DNA of 64,000 nucleotides from Rhizobium sp. L51/94 (lineage in GTDB: Bacteria; Pseudomonadota; Alphaproteobacteria; Rhizobiales; Rhizobiaceae): assembly GCF_019355555.1 (NCBI RefSeq), contig NZ_CP072142.1, positions 1,054,001-1,118,000 on the forward strand, in the 5' to 3' direction. Below are positions 1-7,991 of this stretch, piece after piece. The notes under the pieces are model-generated. The model did no database searches. It was not told where the DNA came from and saw only the letters and a list, made by a program, of their open reading frames with translations. The translations under genes were made by a program, and so were the position numbers. Each line of letters starts with the position of its first letter. Position 1 is the first letter of the stretch.

Positions 1-47
1 CGACTTTTGCAGCGCTGCAAAATTAGGACATTCGCGAACGGAGAACG

Positions 48-764
48 CTATGCCGTCAGCCGTAATCCGCCATCACAAATGATCGTCTGGCCCGAAATGA
101 ACGTGTCAGCGATCAGGAAGGCGATAGTCTGCGCAATGTCCTCGGGCTTTCCGACGCGTCCGACGGGAGTCTTCGCGGCAAAGTCGGAAAACACAGTGCC
201 CTTCTGTTCGTCCGTGAGGAAGTCCCACCAGGGCGTGTCAATAACGCCCGGCGACACTGCATTGACGCGCATTGGCCGAAGTTCAGCAGCGAGGATCGGC
301 ACGAGCGCAGCGACGGCGGCGTTGGCGGCACCAATGCCAGCGGTGCCGGGCATCGCAGCATGGGCGGTCACCGCCGAGATGAAAGTCAGGCTGCCATCCT
401 TGGCAAGATGGGGAAGTGCCGCCTGCGCGACGGCAAAGTGCGCATAGACCTTTTCCTCAAAGCCGGCCTTCACATCAGCGAGCGGTACGGACGCAAAGGG
501 ACCCGCACCCTTGCCGCTGCCAAGCGCGAGAACAAGATGGTCGAAGCGGCCGATTCGCTCGAAAGCTCCGGGCAACCCGGCCGGTTCGGCTGCATCCATG
601 ACCAGTGTATCAAGGTTGCCGCTCAGGAGAGTGCGGGCTGCGTCCAACCGCTCGGCGCTCCGGCCGGTGATCGTGACCCTGTGGCCTTGGCCGAGAAGTA
701 GCCGGGCGGTGGCGAGACCAATGCCGGACGATCCGCCGACGATGATAATATGTTGGGAAGACAT
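48..764 (-). CDS. SDR family oxidoreductase with altered active site
   Basis: A 238-residue short-chain dehydrogenase/reductase fold. The nucleotide-binding motif GGSSGIG is at residues 10-16, and a C-terminal ISGQTIICDGG segment is typical of classical SDRs. The ATG at 764 is chosen over an upstream in-frame one because AAAGGA sits 6-7 bases before it. The conserved Ser is present (about residue 130), but the Tyr-x-x-x-Lys pair is replaced by Ile144 and Asn148, so ordinary SDR catalysis is doubtful. It lies 29 bases downstream of a second SDR gene on the same strand, so the two probably form an operon. The substrate cannot be read from the sequence. Confidence 0.88.
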   Translation of the reverse strand: MSSQHIIIVGGSSGIGLATARLLLGQGHRVTITGRSAERLDAARTLLSGNLDTLVMDAAEPAGLPGAFERIGRFDHLVLALGSGKGAGPFASVPLADVKAGFEEKVYAHFAVAQAALPHLAKDGSLTFISAVTAHAAMPGTAGIGAANAAVAALVPILAAELRPMRVNAVSPGVIDTPWWDFLTDEQKGTVFSDFAAKTPVGRVGKPEDIAQTIAFLIADTFISGQTIICDGGLRLTA

Positions 765-793
765 GGGAGTTCCTTTCGTTGGGTTGAAAATGG

Positions 794-1624
794 TCACACG
801 ACAGGGTGTGAAAGCCCCGTGAGTTCGAAGCTGAGCGCCCGAAGCTGACGCCGCGCGTCGGCGTCAAAGGCCTGGCCTTGGGCGCGAGAGGGTCGCAGAC
901 CGTCGAAATACAGCCCGGATTTATCTTGGAGATCGGGTGAGATGGCCAGATTCAGGATCGCATCCGCGCCTTCATCGACGCTGCTTACGGGTGACACACC
1001 GTCGCCGCGCACCATGGCCGTTGCCATGTATGTTGCCGGGTGCAAGGCGTTCACGGTGACGCCCGTTCCCTTCAGTTCTTCGGCGAGATCGAAGGTGAAG
1101 AGAATTTGCGCGAGTTTGCTCTGGCAGTAGGCACGCTGACCGCTATAGCCACGCGTCAACATCACGTCGGAGAAATCGATCGCCTGTTGGCCAATCGAGG
1201 CGACGTTGACGATGCGTGCCGACGCACTGCGTTTCAGCAACGGCAACAGCAGCCGCGCTAGAAGGAAGCCTGACAGATAGTTGACTGCAAAGCGCAGCTC
1301 GAAGCCGTCCGGGCTTTCGCAGCGCCTCGGATAAGCGCCGGCAACACCTATACCGGCATTGTTGATCAGCACATCGAGACAGGAATGATCGCGGCGAATG
1401 GTGTCGGCCAACTCGCGGATTTCAGAGAGGGCTGATAAATCGGCAGAATAGAATGCTACTTTCCCTCCGGACTTGATGATGGCTTGAACAAGGCTTTCGC
1501 CACGATCCCGGTCGCGGCCGTGGATCAGTGTCGTTGTGTATGGGGCCGCCAGCCGTTCGGCCACTCGGCGACCAACGCCATCGGTTGAACCCGTGATTAG
1601 GATCGTTCTCGTTGTCTCCGCCAT
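794..1624 (-). CDS. SDR family NAD(P)-dependent oxidoreductase
   Basis: A 276-residue SDR of the retinol dehydrogenase/protochlorophyllide reductase-like kind. TGSTDGVG is at residues 11-18, NNAG near 88-91, a catalytic Ser near 143 and YCQSK with Tyr166 and Lys170. The full catalytic set is present, unlike in its downstream neighbour. ATG 1624 is preferred over GTG 1639 because GGAAGG lies 8 bases upstream of the ATG. It is the first gene of a two-gene minus-strand unit that is divergent from an XRE-type regulator starting at 1730, which probably controls it. The substrate is unknown. Confidence 0.9.
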   Translation of the reverse strand: MAETTRTILITGSTDGVGRRVAERLAAPYTTTLIHGRDRDRGESLVQAIIKSGGKVAFYSADLSALSEIRELADTIRRDHSCLDVLINNAGIGVAGAYPRRCESPDGFELRFAVNYLSGFLLARLLLPLLKRSASARIVNVASIGQQAIDFSDVMLTRGYSGQRAYCQSKLAQILFTFDLAEELKGTGVTVNALHPATYMATAMVRGDGVSPVSSVDEGADAILNLAISPDLQDKSGLYFDGLRPSRAQGQAFDADARRQLRALSFELTGLSHPVV

Positions 1625-1691
1625 GACATCGCCTTCCACGTAAATCGCTGTTGAAGGTGATTTTCACCGAATCGAAAACGGCAAACAGTTC

Positions 1692-1710
1692 TGATATTAT
1701 CCTGGTATCA
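1692..1710. promoter_or_regulatory. Interrupted inverted repeat between SDR operon and XRE regulator
   Basis: TGATA (1692-1696) and TATCA (1706-1710) form an inverted repeat with a 9-base centre in the 105-base divergent intergenic region. Its place suggests an operator for the adjacent regulator. The assignment rests only on symmetry and position. Confidence 0.35.
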
Positions 1711-1729
1711 ATACTGCTATGATGATTGA

Positions 1730-2539
1730 ATGATGGATGTTCTTGCTGACCACACTGACGCGCGGAGACGAGAGTTCGGGGATTTCTTGCGTTCCCGCCG
1801 CGAGCGGCTGACGCCCTCTGCCGTTGGCCTTCCCAACGGCTTCAGGCGGCGCACGCCGGGTCTCCGCCGTGAGGAGGTTGCCCTTCTCGCCGGGGTCGGC
1901 ACCACCTGGTACACATGGTTGGAACAGGGACGCGACGTGCGGCCTTCGGCGGAGGTACTCAATGCGATTGCCGATGCCTTGAAGCTCGATCCGGCCGAAT
2001 GCCAGCATCTGTATACGCTGGCTGATCGCCCATCGCCACAGACCCGTTCCCATGGCCCAGAACAGGTGCCTGGCGCGCTCCTTCGTATGCTCGATAGCAT
2101 GACCGGACAGCCGGCCTATGTGCTGGGTCGCCGTTGGGACGTGCTCGCATGGAACGCAGCTGCGATCGATATGTTCGGCGACTTTGAACGCCTCGAAGGC
2201 GATGCCCGCAACATGATCCACCTAATGTTCGCGGACGAAGCGCATCGGCGGCTTCTGGCGGATTGGGACGATCTTGCGCCGCTATCGCTGGCGATGTTCC
2301 GGGCGGACAGTGCCCGTTATGCGGGCGACCCGGATTTCGAGCGGCTGATTGCCTTTCTGATGAAGGACAGTCCCGAGTTCCGCGCATGGTGGCCACGTCA
2401 CGATGTATTGCTTCAGCCCTCCGCCGTGAAACGCATTCGCCACCCTTCAGCCGGGCAACTCGAATTCGAATATATGAGCCTCGACGTGAGTGAATCTCCG
2501 GGTATGCGTTTTGTCGTTTGTACGCCGAGGCAATTTTAG
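1730..2539 (+). CDS. Helix-turn-helix regulator, XRE family with MmyB-like ligand domain
   Basis: A 269-residue regulator. The N-terminal third carries an XRE-type helix-turn-helix (about residues 12-85, with the conserved TPGLRREEVALLAGV and WYTWLEQGR stretches). The rest matches the MmyB-like PAS-type ligand-binding domain (LGRRWDVLAWNAAA, and later FRADSARYAGDP). Proteins of this family usually control a neighbouring SDR or oxidoreductase gene, which fits the divergent SDR pair. Two adjacent ATG codons (1730, 1733) are possible starts and no strong Shine-Dalgarno sequence is visible. It converges on trpS with a 14-base gap. Confidence 0.9.
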   Translation: MMDVLADHTDARRREFGDFLRSRRERLTPSAVGLPNGFRRRTPGLRREEVALLAGVGTTWYTWLEQGRDVRPSAEVLNAIADALKLDPAECQHLYTLADRPSPQTRSHGPEQVPGALLRMLDSMTGQPAYVLGRRWDVLAWNAAAIDMFGDFERLEGDARNMIHLMFADEAHRRLLADWDDLAPLSLAMFRADSARYAGDPDFERLIAFLMKDSPEFRAWWPRHDVLLQPSAVKRIRHPSAGQLEFEYMSLDVSESPGMRFVVCTPRQF

Positions 2540-2553
2540 TAATTCTGCGACGA

Positions 2554-3573
2554 CTACGCAAAGCTGAACAACCCGAGGCCGTCCCGAACCTCTTGGAGAG
2601 TTGCCTCCGTTATCTTTTTCGCGGCGGCGGTTCCTGTTCGCAGCATATCCATAACATAAGCAGGCTCGGCGGCGTAGCGAGCGCGGCGCTTCCTGATCGG
2701 AGCGAGCAGGGATTGTAGGATTTCCTCAAGCTGCCGCTTAACGACCATGTCGCCCAGTCCACCCCGACGATATCGGGTCTTTAGCTCCTGTATAGCGCCC
2801 GGATCGTCGCCAAAGGCATCCAGGTAGGTGAAGACAACATTGCCCTCAACCGTTCCGGGGTCAGCAGGGCGGATATGATTGGGGTCCGTATACATTTGCC
2901 GAACGGCATCACGGATTTCATCCGGCGAGGCGGAAAGCAGGACAGCATTCCCCTGCGATTTGCTCATCTTTGCCTTGCCATCGATCCCCGGCAGACGGCC
3001 AACGGTCGGGATCATGGCTTGAGCTTCCGATAAGAGCTCATGACCGATCTGCCGGTTCAGCCGCCGCACGATCTCGTTGGTTTGCTCGATGAGTGGAGCC
3101 TGGTCCGCACCGACGGGGACGAGCGTTGCCTTGAAAGCGGTGATGTCGGCCGCCTGTGCAACGGGATAGCAGAGAAATCCGACCGGTACGTCGCGTTCGA
3201 AGCCGCGAAGCTGGATTTCCGTTTTGATGGTTGGATTTCGCTCCAGCCGGGCGACACTCACGAAATTCATATAAAGCATGGTCAACTCGGCCAGTGCCGG
3301 CAGGGCCGATTGCACGCAGATCGTCGTCAGGGCAGGATCGATGCCCACAGCCAGATAGTCGAAGGCGACTTCGAGCACGTTGCGCCGTACCTTCTCTGGA
3401 TCATGAGCATTGTCGGTCAAAGCCTGTGTGTCCGCGAGAAGCAAGAATTGCTCGTGGGTATGCTGAAGCGTGACGCGGTTCTTCAAAGATCCGACGTAGT
3501 GGCCGAGATGAAGAGGGCCGGTCGTTCGATCCCCGGTCAGAATGACCGGGCGTTTATTTGTAACATTGGGCAT
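2554..3573 (-). CDS. trpS: Tryptophanyl-tRNA synthetase
   Basis: Class I aminoacyl-tRNA synthetase that charges tRNA-Trp. From ATG 3573 it is 339 residues, normal for bacterial TrpS, with the HIGH-type motif HLGH at 22-25 and KMSKS at 202-206. ATG 3573 is chosen because GGAG lies 6 bases upstream and the protein then begins as TrpS normally does. The in-frame ATG 3585 and GTG 3642 lie inside leader structures. Upstream are a 16-residue Trp-rich leader peptide and several hairpins (separate entries), so expression is probably tied to Trp-tRNA charging. It may be a second trpS, but other copies cannot be judged from this window. Confidence 0.96.
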   Translation of the reverse strand: MPNVTNKRPVILTGDRTTGPLHLGHYVGSLKNRVTLQHTHEQFLLLADTQALTDNAHDPEKVRRNVLEVAFDYLAVGIDPALTTICVQSALPALAELTMLYMNFVSVARLERNPTIKTEIQLRGFERDVPVGFLCYPVAQAADITAFKATLVPVGADQAPLIEQTNEIVRRLNRQIGHELLSEAQAMIPTVGRLPGIDGKAKMSKSQGNAVLLSASPDEIRDAVRQMYTDPNHIRPADPGTVEGNVVFTYLDAFGDDPGAIQELKTRYRRGGLGDMVVKRQLEEILQSLLAPIRKRRARYAAEPAYVMDMLRTGTAAAKKITEATLQEVRDGLGLFSFA

Positions 3574-3577
3574 AATG

Positions 3578-3648
3578 GGCTCCATAAGGGAGCCGCCGTG
3601 ATCGGAAAGACTATCGGGAAATGACCATGCCTGCCGGATCACGGCGGC
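3578..3648 (-). promoter_or_regulatory. trpS 5' leader: competing hairpins, one holding the Shine-Dalgarno
   Basis: On the minus-strand transcript a perfect 12-bp stem joins 3637-3648 with 3592-3603. Immediately after it, GGCTCC (3589-3594) can pair with GGAGCC (3578-3583) around a 5-base loop. That second arm contains the GGAG that serves trpS. The two stems share bases 3592-3594, so they compete. Upstream, CGCTCC (3691-3696) and GGAGCG (3680-3685) form a 6-bp hairpin covering the end of the leader ORF, and its GGAGC half could instead pair with GCTCC at 3589-3593. Taken with the Trp codons, this suggests ribosome-dependent control of translation. The exact switching is inference. Confidence 0.6.
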
Positions 3649-3684
3649 AAAAGGTCCATTTAAGAAAATGACGAAATGCCGCTC

Positions 3685-3735
3685 CTAAAAGGAGCGCCAC
3701 CAAATGCTGAGGCTGATATTGGCAAGATCTATCAT
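3685..3735 (-). CDS. Putative trp leader peptide (trpL-like) of trpS
   Basis: A 16-codon ORF translates to MIDLANISLSIWWRSF, with two adjacent Trp codons (3697-3702) just before a hairpin. From memory, rhizobial trpE leader peptides have a very similar NIS..IWW core. No Shine-Dalgarno precedes the ATG. ATTAAT lies 5 bases upstream, so the transcript could begin at or near the ATG and be leaderless, as recalled for the S. meliloti trpE leader. The ORF ends 111 bases before the trpS start. Tandem Trp codons ahead of a Trp-tRNA synthetase are unlikely by chance, but expression is unproven. Confidence 0.7.
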   Translation of the reverse strand: MIDLANISLSIWWRSF

Positions 3736-3815
3736 GCTAGATTAATGCCACATGACGCCGATATCTCGCAAGTGCCTTTACGAGGTTCGTGAACTTAAGA
3801 AATTGCAAGAACTCA

Positions 3816-4589
3816 TTACCGCAGGATTTGGTCAAGGACCGGCAAGCTGAATACGGCTGCCGCCGAGATAAGGCCATAGCAAATCCAGCGGAAAACGGTC
3901 TCGCTCGCCCGCCCAAAAAGTTGCGAACCGAGGTATAGGCCCGATCCGTAAAGCGGCCCCGTCGTCAACGCGAAAACCACGACAAGTTCGGTAATCAGGC
4001 CGCCGATAACGTAGCTCGCTCCGGTCAGCACCGTGGAGATCGCAAAATACAGCACGATGTTTGCCCGTACGATCGCACTCGGGATCGACCCACCCAGCCA
4101 GTAGACAACCACCGGCGGCCCACCGATCTGGGCCGCTCCCGTAAACATGCCGGAAACTGCTCCGACGCCAATTGTCAGCGGAGCTGATGGTCGACCGTGG
4201 TATCTCCAACCAGAGACCAGAAGAATGAGGAGCAGCACAACGACCAGGACGATGATCCACCACACCGCGAGCGGATCAATCATCGTCAACATAGCGGTGC
4301 CAAGTGGGACTCCCATCGCTGCTCCGACGGCCATCGTCCAGACGCCCCGGCGATCTGAGCGCCGCCATGCATCCGGAATGAGTCCGACCGCGGTCACTGC
4401 GTCGATGATCAGGAGAAGCGGTGCCGCTGACTGAGGACCAATGACGGCACTTGCCAAAGGCATGAAGATCAAAGCCGTGCCAAAGCCGGAAAAGCCCCTT
4501 GCGAGCCCGGCGACGAGAGCCGATGCCAGCAGAAACAGAAACTGCTTCCCAGACAGGTTTGCCAGAACCAGGTTGGTGACGGTCTCCAT
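3816..4589 (-). CDS. TauE/SafE family membrane permease
   Basis: A 257-residue polytopic membrane protein with about eight hydrophobic segments. It carries family-typical runs such as FSGFGTALIFMPLA near the N-terminus and GMFTGAAQIGGPPVVVYWL in the second half. The family exports sulfite or sulfonates, or moves small organic acids, across the inner membrane; this member's substrate is unknown. ATG 4589 is used because it starts directly after the stop of the YciI-like gene (1-base gap), making a tight two-gene operon divergent from a LysR regulator. Confidence 0.88.
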   Translation of the reverse strand: METVTNLVLANLSGKQFLFLLASALVAGLARGFSGFGTALIFMPLASAVIGPQSAAPLLLIIDAVTAVGLIPDAWRRSDRRGVWTMAVGAAMGVPLGTAMLTMIDPLAVWWIIVLVVVLLLILLVSGWRYHGRPSAPLTIGVGAVSGMFTGAAQIGGPPVVVYWLGGSIPSAIVRANIVLYFAISTVLTGASYVIGGLITELVVVFALTTGPLYGSGLYLGSQLFGRASETVFRWICYGLISAAAVFSLPVLDQILR

Positions 4590-4590
4590 C

Positions 4591-4896
4591 CTAGTCTTGT
4601 CTCCCGCCACGGGCGCCATCGGCAAAGACCTGCGTCCAGGCAAGCACCCGTACGGAGCGACGCAAACCTGTCAGCCAGAGGGGATCTACTTGCACAAGTG
4701 TCTCCACCTGCTCTCGGTCATCGGCTTGCACCACCCAGAGGCCACCGGCCGGAGTATCGTCGGCATCCCTGAGCGGACCTGCTGCCCTGATGACGGAAGC
4801 GTTGCGTTCCAGGAACTCGAGGTGGGCGGGCATGTGCTTTCGACGGATGTCGTCTGCGCGGTTGGCATCATCTTCAAACAGAACGGCGAAAAGCAT
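4591..4896 (-). CDS. YciI family protein
   Basis: A 101-residue small protein of the YciI-like (YCII) ferredoxin-like fold, beginning MLFAVLFEDD, with the family's R..H..FL pattern (RRKHMPAHLEFLERN) and GGLWVVQADD. Family members are dimeric, often with a His-Asp pair, and function is known for very few. ATG 4896 has GGGAG 8 bases upstream, whereas the longer reading to 4950 has none. It is co-transcribed with the TauE/SafE permease and divergent from the LysR gene at 4981. Confidence 0.87.
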   Translation of the reverse strand: MLFAVLFEDDANRADDIRRKHMPAHLEFLERNASVIRAAGPLRDADDTPAGGLWVVQADDREQVETLVQVDPLWLTGLRRSVRVLAWTQVFADGARGGRQD

Positions 4897-4980
4897 GATC
4901 GTATCTCCCTGCGATGCGGCCACCTTACAACGGTATTTTTGCCGCTTCACACCGAACTATTGCCGGGATAGGCTGCAAAA

Positions 4981-5925
4981 ATGCAGGCACTCGATTGGAA
5001 CGATTTTCGGTATGTCCTCGCTCTTATGCGGGAAGGATCACAAGCTGCGGCCGCCCGGCAGCTTCGCGTCGATCCGACCACGGTTGCTCGCCGGTTGCGG
5101 GCGATTGAAACAGTACTTGGAGCGTCTCTGTTCGAGCGCGGTGCGGACGGGAGTATGCGTCTAAACCAGGCCGGCGAGATGGCGGCGAGGCGCGCGGAGA
5201 ACGTCGAGGCCGAGCTTGGTGGGCTGAGGGAAGCGCTGCAGGGAGCCTATGCCTTAGCCAGCGGCACGGTGCGTGTGACGGCCGTCCCGCTTCTGATCAA
5301 CCGGGTCTTGGTGCCAGCCGCGGCTGAACTGATGGCCCGGCATCCACAGCTACGCGTCGAATTGATCGCGGAATCCCGTGATCTCAACCTTACCCGGCGC
5401 GAAGCCGACATTGCGCTTCGACTTGCGAGGCCCACCGGCGATACTGGCAATAGGGTGCTTTCCAAGCGCATAGGCACGCTTGCTTACGCAGCCTATGTCG
5501 CGAATGATGTTGATGCCGGCACGGAAAAACTACCTTGGCTTACGTATGAGGAGGGAATGGCACATTTGCCGCAGGCCCGTTGGATCGCGAAAGCAATGGA
5601 GAAGGACGGCATACCTTCGCCCCTTGCGGTCAATGATGCCGAAGCGATGCTTCAAGGCGTCGAAGCTGGGCTTGGCCGCGGACTGCTGCCTTGTATCGTG
5701 GCAGATCAGATTTCGAGCCTAAGGCGCATACATCTCGATGAACCGGCATTTCCTGAACGCGAAATCTGGTTGTTGAGCCATCCTGATCTGCGTCACCTTG
5801 CGCGTATAGCCGCGGTCCTTGCCTGGATAGAGGCGTCGATCCGGAAGCTGGAGCTCGCATCCATGGTTGCAAAGGAACCGGGGTTTGCGAATCCCGAATT
5901 TCGTCTGACTTCCGAGTCTGAGTAA
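4981..5925 (+). CDS. LysR family transcriptional regulator
   Basis: A 314-residue LysR regulator. Its N-terminal winged helix-turn-helix (about residues 5-65: FRYVLALMREGSQAAAARQL, then DPTTVARRLRAIE) is followed by a substrate-binding domain beginning near residue 90 (GTVRVTAVPLL). It is divergent from the yciI-tauE pair across 84 bases, the usual arrangement for autogenous control and control of the neighbour. The C-terminal tail past residue 300 is unusually long and low in complexity. The inducer is unknown. Confidence 0.93.
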   Translation: MQALDWNDFRYVLALMREGSQAAAARQLRVDPTTVARRLRAIETVLGASLFERGADGSMRLNQAGEMAARRAENVEAELGGLREALQGAYALASGTVRVTAVPLLINRVLVPAAAELMARHPQLRVELIAESRDLNLTRREADIALRLARPTGDTGNRVLSKRIGTLAYAAYVANDVDAGTEKLPWLTYEEGMAHLPQARWIAKAMEKDGIPSPLAVNDAEAMLQGVEAGLGRGLLPCIVADQISSLRRIHLDEPAFPEREIWLLSHPDLRHLARIAAVLAWIEASIRKLELASMVAKEPGFANPEFRLTSESE

Positions 5926-5939
5926 AGTTTGGCGTAAAA

Positions 5940-6860
5940 TCAAGATTTCTGCGATGAAGCGTTTCCCCATCTGGCCACAATAATCGTCCCTAGCATTGTC
6001 ATAACGCCGCCGACTACTGTTGCCATAGGCGGTTCATCGCCGAAAAAAATAAAGGCCAGTAAGGTTGCAAATGGCGCTATCAGGTAGATGAAGTTTGCGG
6101 CCACTCCGGCAGGCAATTCACCCAAGGCATAATTCCAAGCCAGGTAGGCGATGATTGTCGGAAATATCGCCAAGCCTGTCACAGCGATCATCGTCGAAGG
6201 CGAAGCCTGCATAAATTCCGTGACTGCATCTTTCGACCACGGCAGGAGGAACAGCGCCCCGAAGACCATAGTGTAGGCTGTGCAGGGGAGTGCTCCGTAA
6301 ATCAGCACCAACGGCTTTTGCATAACGAAGTAGACGGCTGAACACAGCGCCGCGAGTAGAATGAATGTAGACCCGGCCCCAAAAGTCAGGTCGCCCGGTT
6401 GGTTCATGGCAATTATACTGACACCAGTAAAGCTCACAAGAAAACCCAGCCAGCCGACCAGTCTGAAACGCTCCCCAAGCAACATCCAGGCGAGCAAGGC
6501 CGTCAAAATGGGAATGACGTTTTCAATGAAGCTGGCCGCACCGACGGAGACCGTCGTCTGACCCGTGTTCAGAAAAACACTATATAGCGTGAAGCCGAAC
6601 AGGCCGCAGATGGCAAAACGGACCATGTGCCGCAAGGATGGCAGCTGCGGGCGCCTCCAGAGCAGCCAACCGAGCGCGATAAGACCCGCTATTGCGAACC
6701 GCGCTGTGGCCAGAGGAATAGGCCGCATTTCCTTTAGCGAAAATGCAATGACGAGAAAGGCGGAAGACCAGGACAATACCGAGATGGCAACCGCAGCAAA
6801 AGCCAGACCCGTTCTACGAGATTTGTGCTTTTCTAGCCGTCTAAGGAGGAAGCTGGCCAT
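5940..6860 (-). CDS. DMT superfamily (EamA/RhaT) transporter
   Basis: A 306-residue inner-membrane protein with two EamA repeats, about ten hydrophobic helices in total. Repeat one has the family pattern SSAFLVIAFSLKEMRPIPLATARFAIA shape (residues about 28-58), and repeat two ends in FGDEPPMATVVGGVMTMLGTII. Such proteins usually export amino acids or other metabolites. The gene converges with the LysR gene (14-base gap) and has no evident operon partner. The start at 6860 has only a weak CAGGA upstream. Confidence 0.9.
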   Translation of the reverse strand: MASFLLRRLEKHKSRRTGLAFAAVAISVLSWSSAFLVIAFSLKEMRPIPLATARFAIAGLIALGWLLWRRPQLPSLRHMVRFAICGLFGFTLYSVFLNTGQTTVSVGAASFIENVIPILTALLAWMLLGERFRLVGWLGFLVSFTGVSIIAMNQPGDLTFGAGSTFILLAALCSAVYFVMQKPLVLIYGALPCTAYTMVFGALFLLPWSKDAVTEFMQASPSTMIAVTGLAIFPTIIAYLAWNYALGELPAGVAANFIYLIAPFATLLAFIFFGDEPPMATVVGGVMTMLGTIIVARWGNASSQKS

Positions 6861-6930
6861 CGTCCTGGTCCCGTTTTCAAGATTGCCTCAAATGTTCGTA
6901 GGTGGAGTTGATGGGAGCCAATCAGTGGCT

Positions 6931-7898
6931 TCACGGGACTAACACGAGGGTTCCAGTCGTTTCTCCATGTTCTAGCGCGTCCTGCGCGTTGCCTGCCTCA
7001 GTCAGCGGGTACTCGCTTGAAGTATTGGATAAGATCCCGCTGCGGATCGCAGCAAGTACGGCCTGCGCCCCCAGGCGATAGGTTTCTGGTTCCGCCGCAT
7101 AGGCCATGACGCTGGGCCGTGCGACGGAAAGCGACCGTATCGGCCCCAGTTCCTCGACAGCTATGGGCGCTATCGGACCAGCCGCTTGCCCGATTGAGGC
7201 GACGACGCCAAACCGTTTGACGCAGCCAAGGGTCTTCCGCAGCGTTTCACCGCCGATACCATCTATCGCGAAATCGACACCCTTGCTGTTCGTCAGCCGG
7301 TGAACTTCCGTGATGATGTCCGTATCGCGACCGACGAGGACATGGTCTGCGCCGTTTGCGTAGGCAATGTCCGCCTTTTCGGACGTTCCCGTCGTACCGA
7401 TAACGGTGCAGCCGAGTTGTTTTGCCCAGCGGGTCAGGACTGTACCGAGGCCGCCAGCCGCGGCATGAACCAGCAAGGTCGTCCCGTGCCGACCGCGTAG
7501 GTACGGGTTAATAGCATATGCGCTGTCAACCCTCGCAAGAAGGAGGCGGCTGCTGTTTTAGAACTGATGCCGGCAGGTAGTTTTACGGCACGCCAAGCTG
7601 GCAGAAGGCGGGTCGCGGCATATGCGCCAACACTACCTGCGTAGGCAACCCGGTCACCGATATTGATACCGTCAACTTCGGAGCCTACTGCCTCGACAAC
7701 ACCTGAGCCCTCCACGCCAAGCACAGCAGGCAGCGGCAAGGGATAAAGGCCAATACGCTGATATATGTCGATGAAGTTGACGCCGATCCCCTCGTGGCGA
7801 ATGCGAATTTCGCCAGGGGCAGGCTGTAGCGGTGGGCAGGCGCTGACTCTGAGCCCATCGACACCGCCCGTGGCAATCAATTCAATTTTCTTGTCCAT
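6931..7898 (-). pseudogene. Quinone oxidoreductase (zinc-type alcohol dehydrogenase family), frameshifted
   Basis: An NADPH:quinone oxidoreductase of the MDR superfamily split across two frames. The N-terminal part starts at ATG 7898 with GGGAG upstream (MDKKIEL) and runs to ..YAVGTG. The C-terminal part continues in another frame with LLVHAAAGGLGTVLTRWAKQLG, the Rossmann motif of the family. The two join exactly if one G (C on the plus strand) is added to the run at 7483-7485. The restored protein would be about 322 residues, normal for the family. Either a recent loss of function or a homopolymer sequence error. It is divergent from a LysR gene at 7992. Confidence 0.85.
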
Positions 7899-7948
7899 TT
7901 TACCGTCTCCCAAGTTCGAGAGAAGCTTTGCATATAGAAAGGTGATAT

Positions 7949-7984
7949 AATATTCCCCAAATACTAACCTCCAATGTGAATATT
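7949..7984. promoter_or_regulatory. Inverted repeat in LysR/quinone oxidoreductase intergenic region
   Basis: AATATTC (7949-7955) and GAATATT (7978-7984) are inverted repeats with a 22-base spacer in the 93-base divergent region. Spacing and position fit a site bound by a LysR-type regulator, but nothing else supports it. Confidence 0.35.
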
Positions 7985-7991
7985 TTAACCG

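Noticed and set aside
3592..3648. 12-bp stem before trpS as an ordinary intrinsic terminator
   Set aside because: No T-run follows it on either strand at a proper distance, and it lies directly before the ribosome site.
3742..3753. Three-codon ORF ATG-TGG-CAT-stop upstream of the trpS leader peptide
   Set aside because: Contains a Trp codon but has no ribosome site and is too short to separate from chance; the 16-codon ORF downstream is far better.
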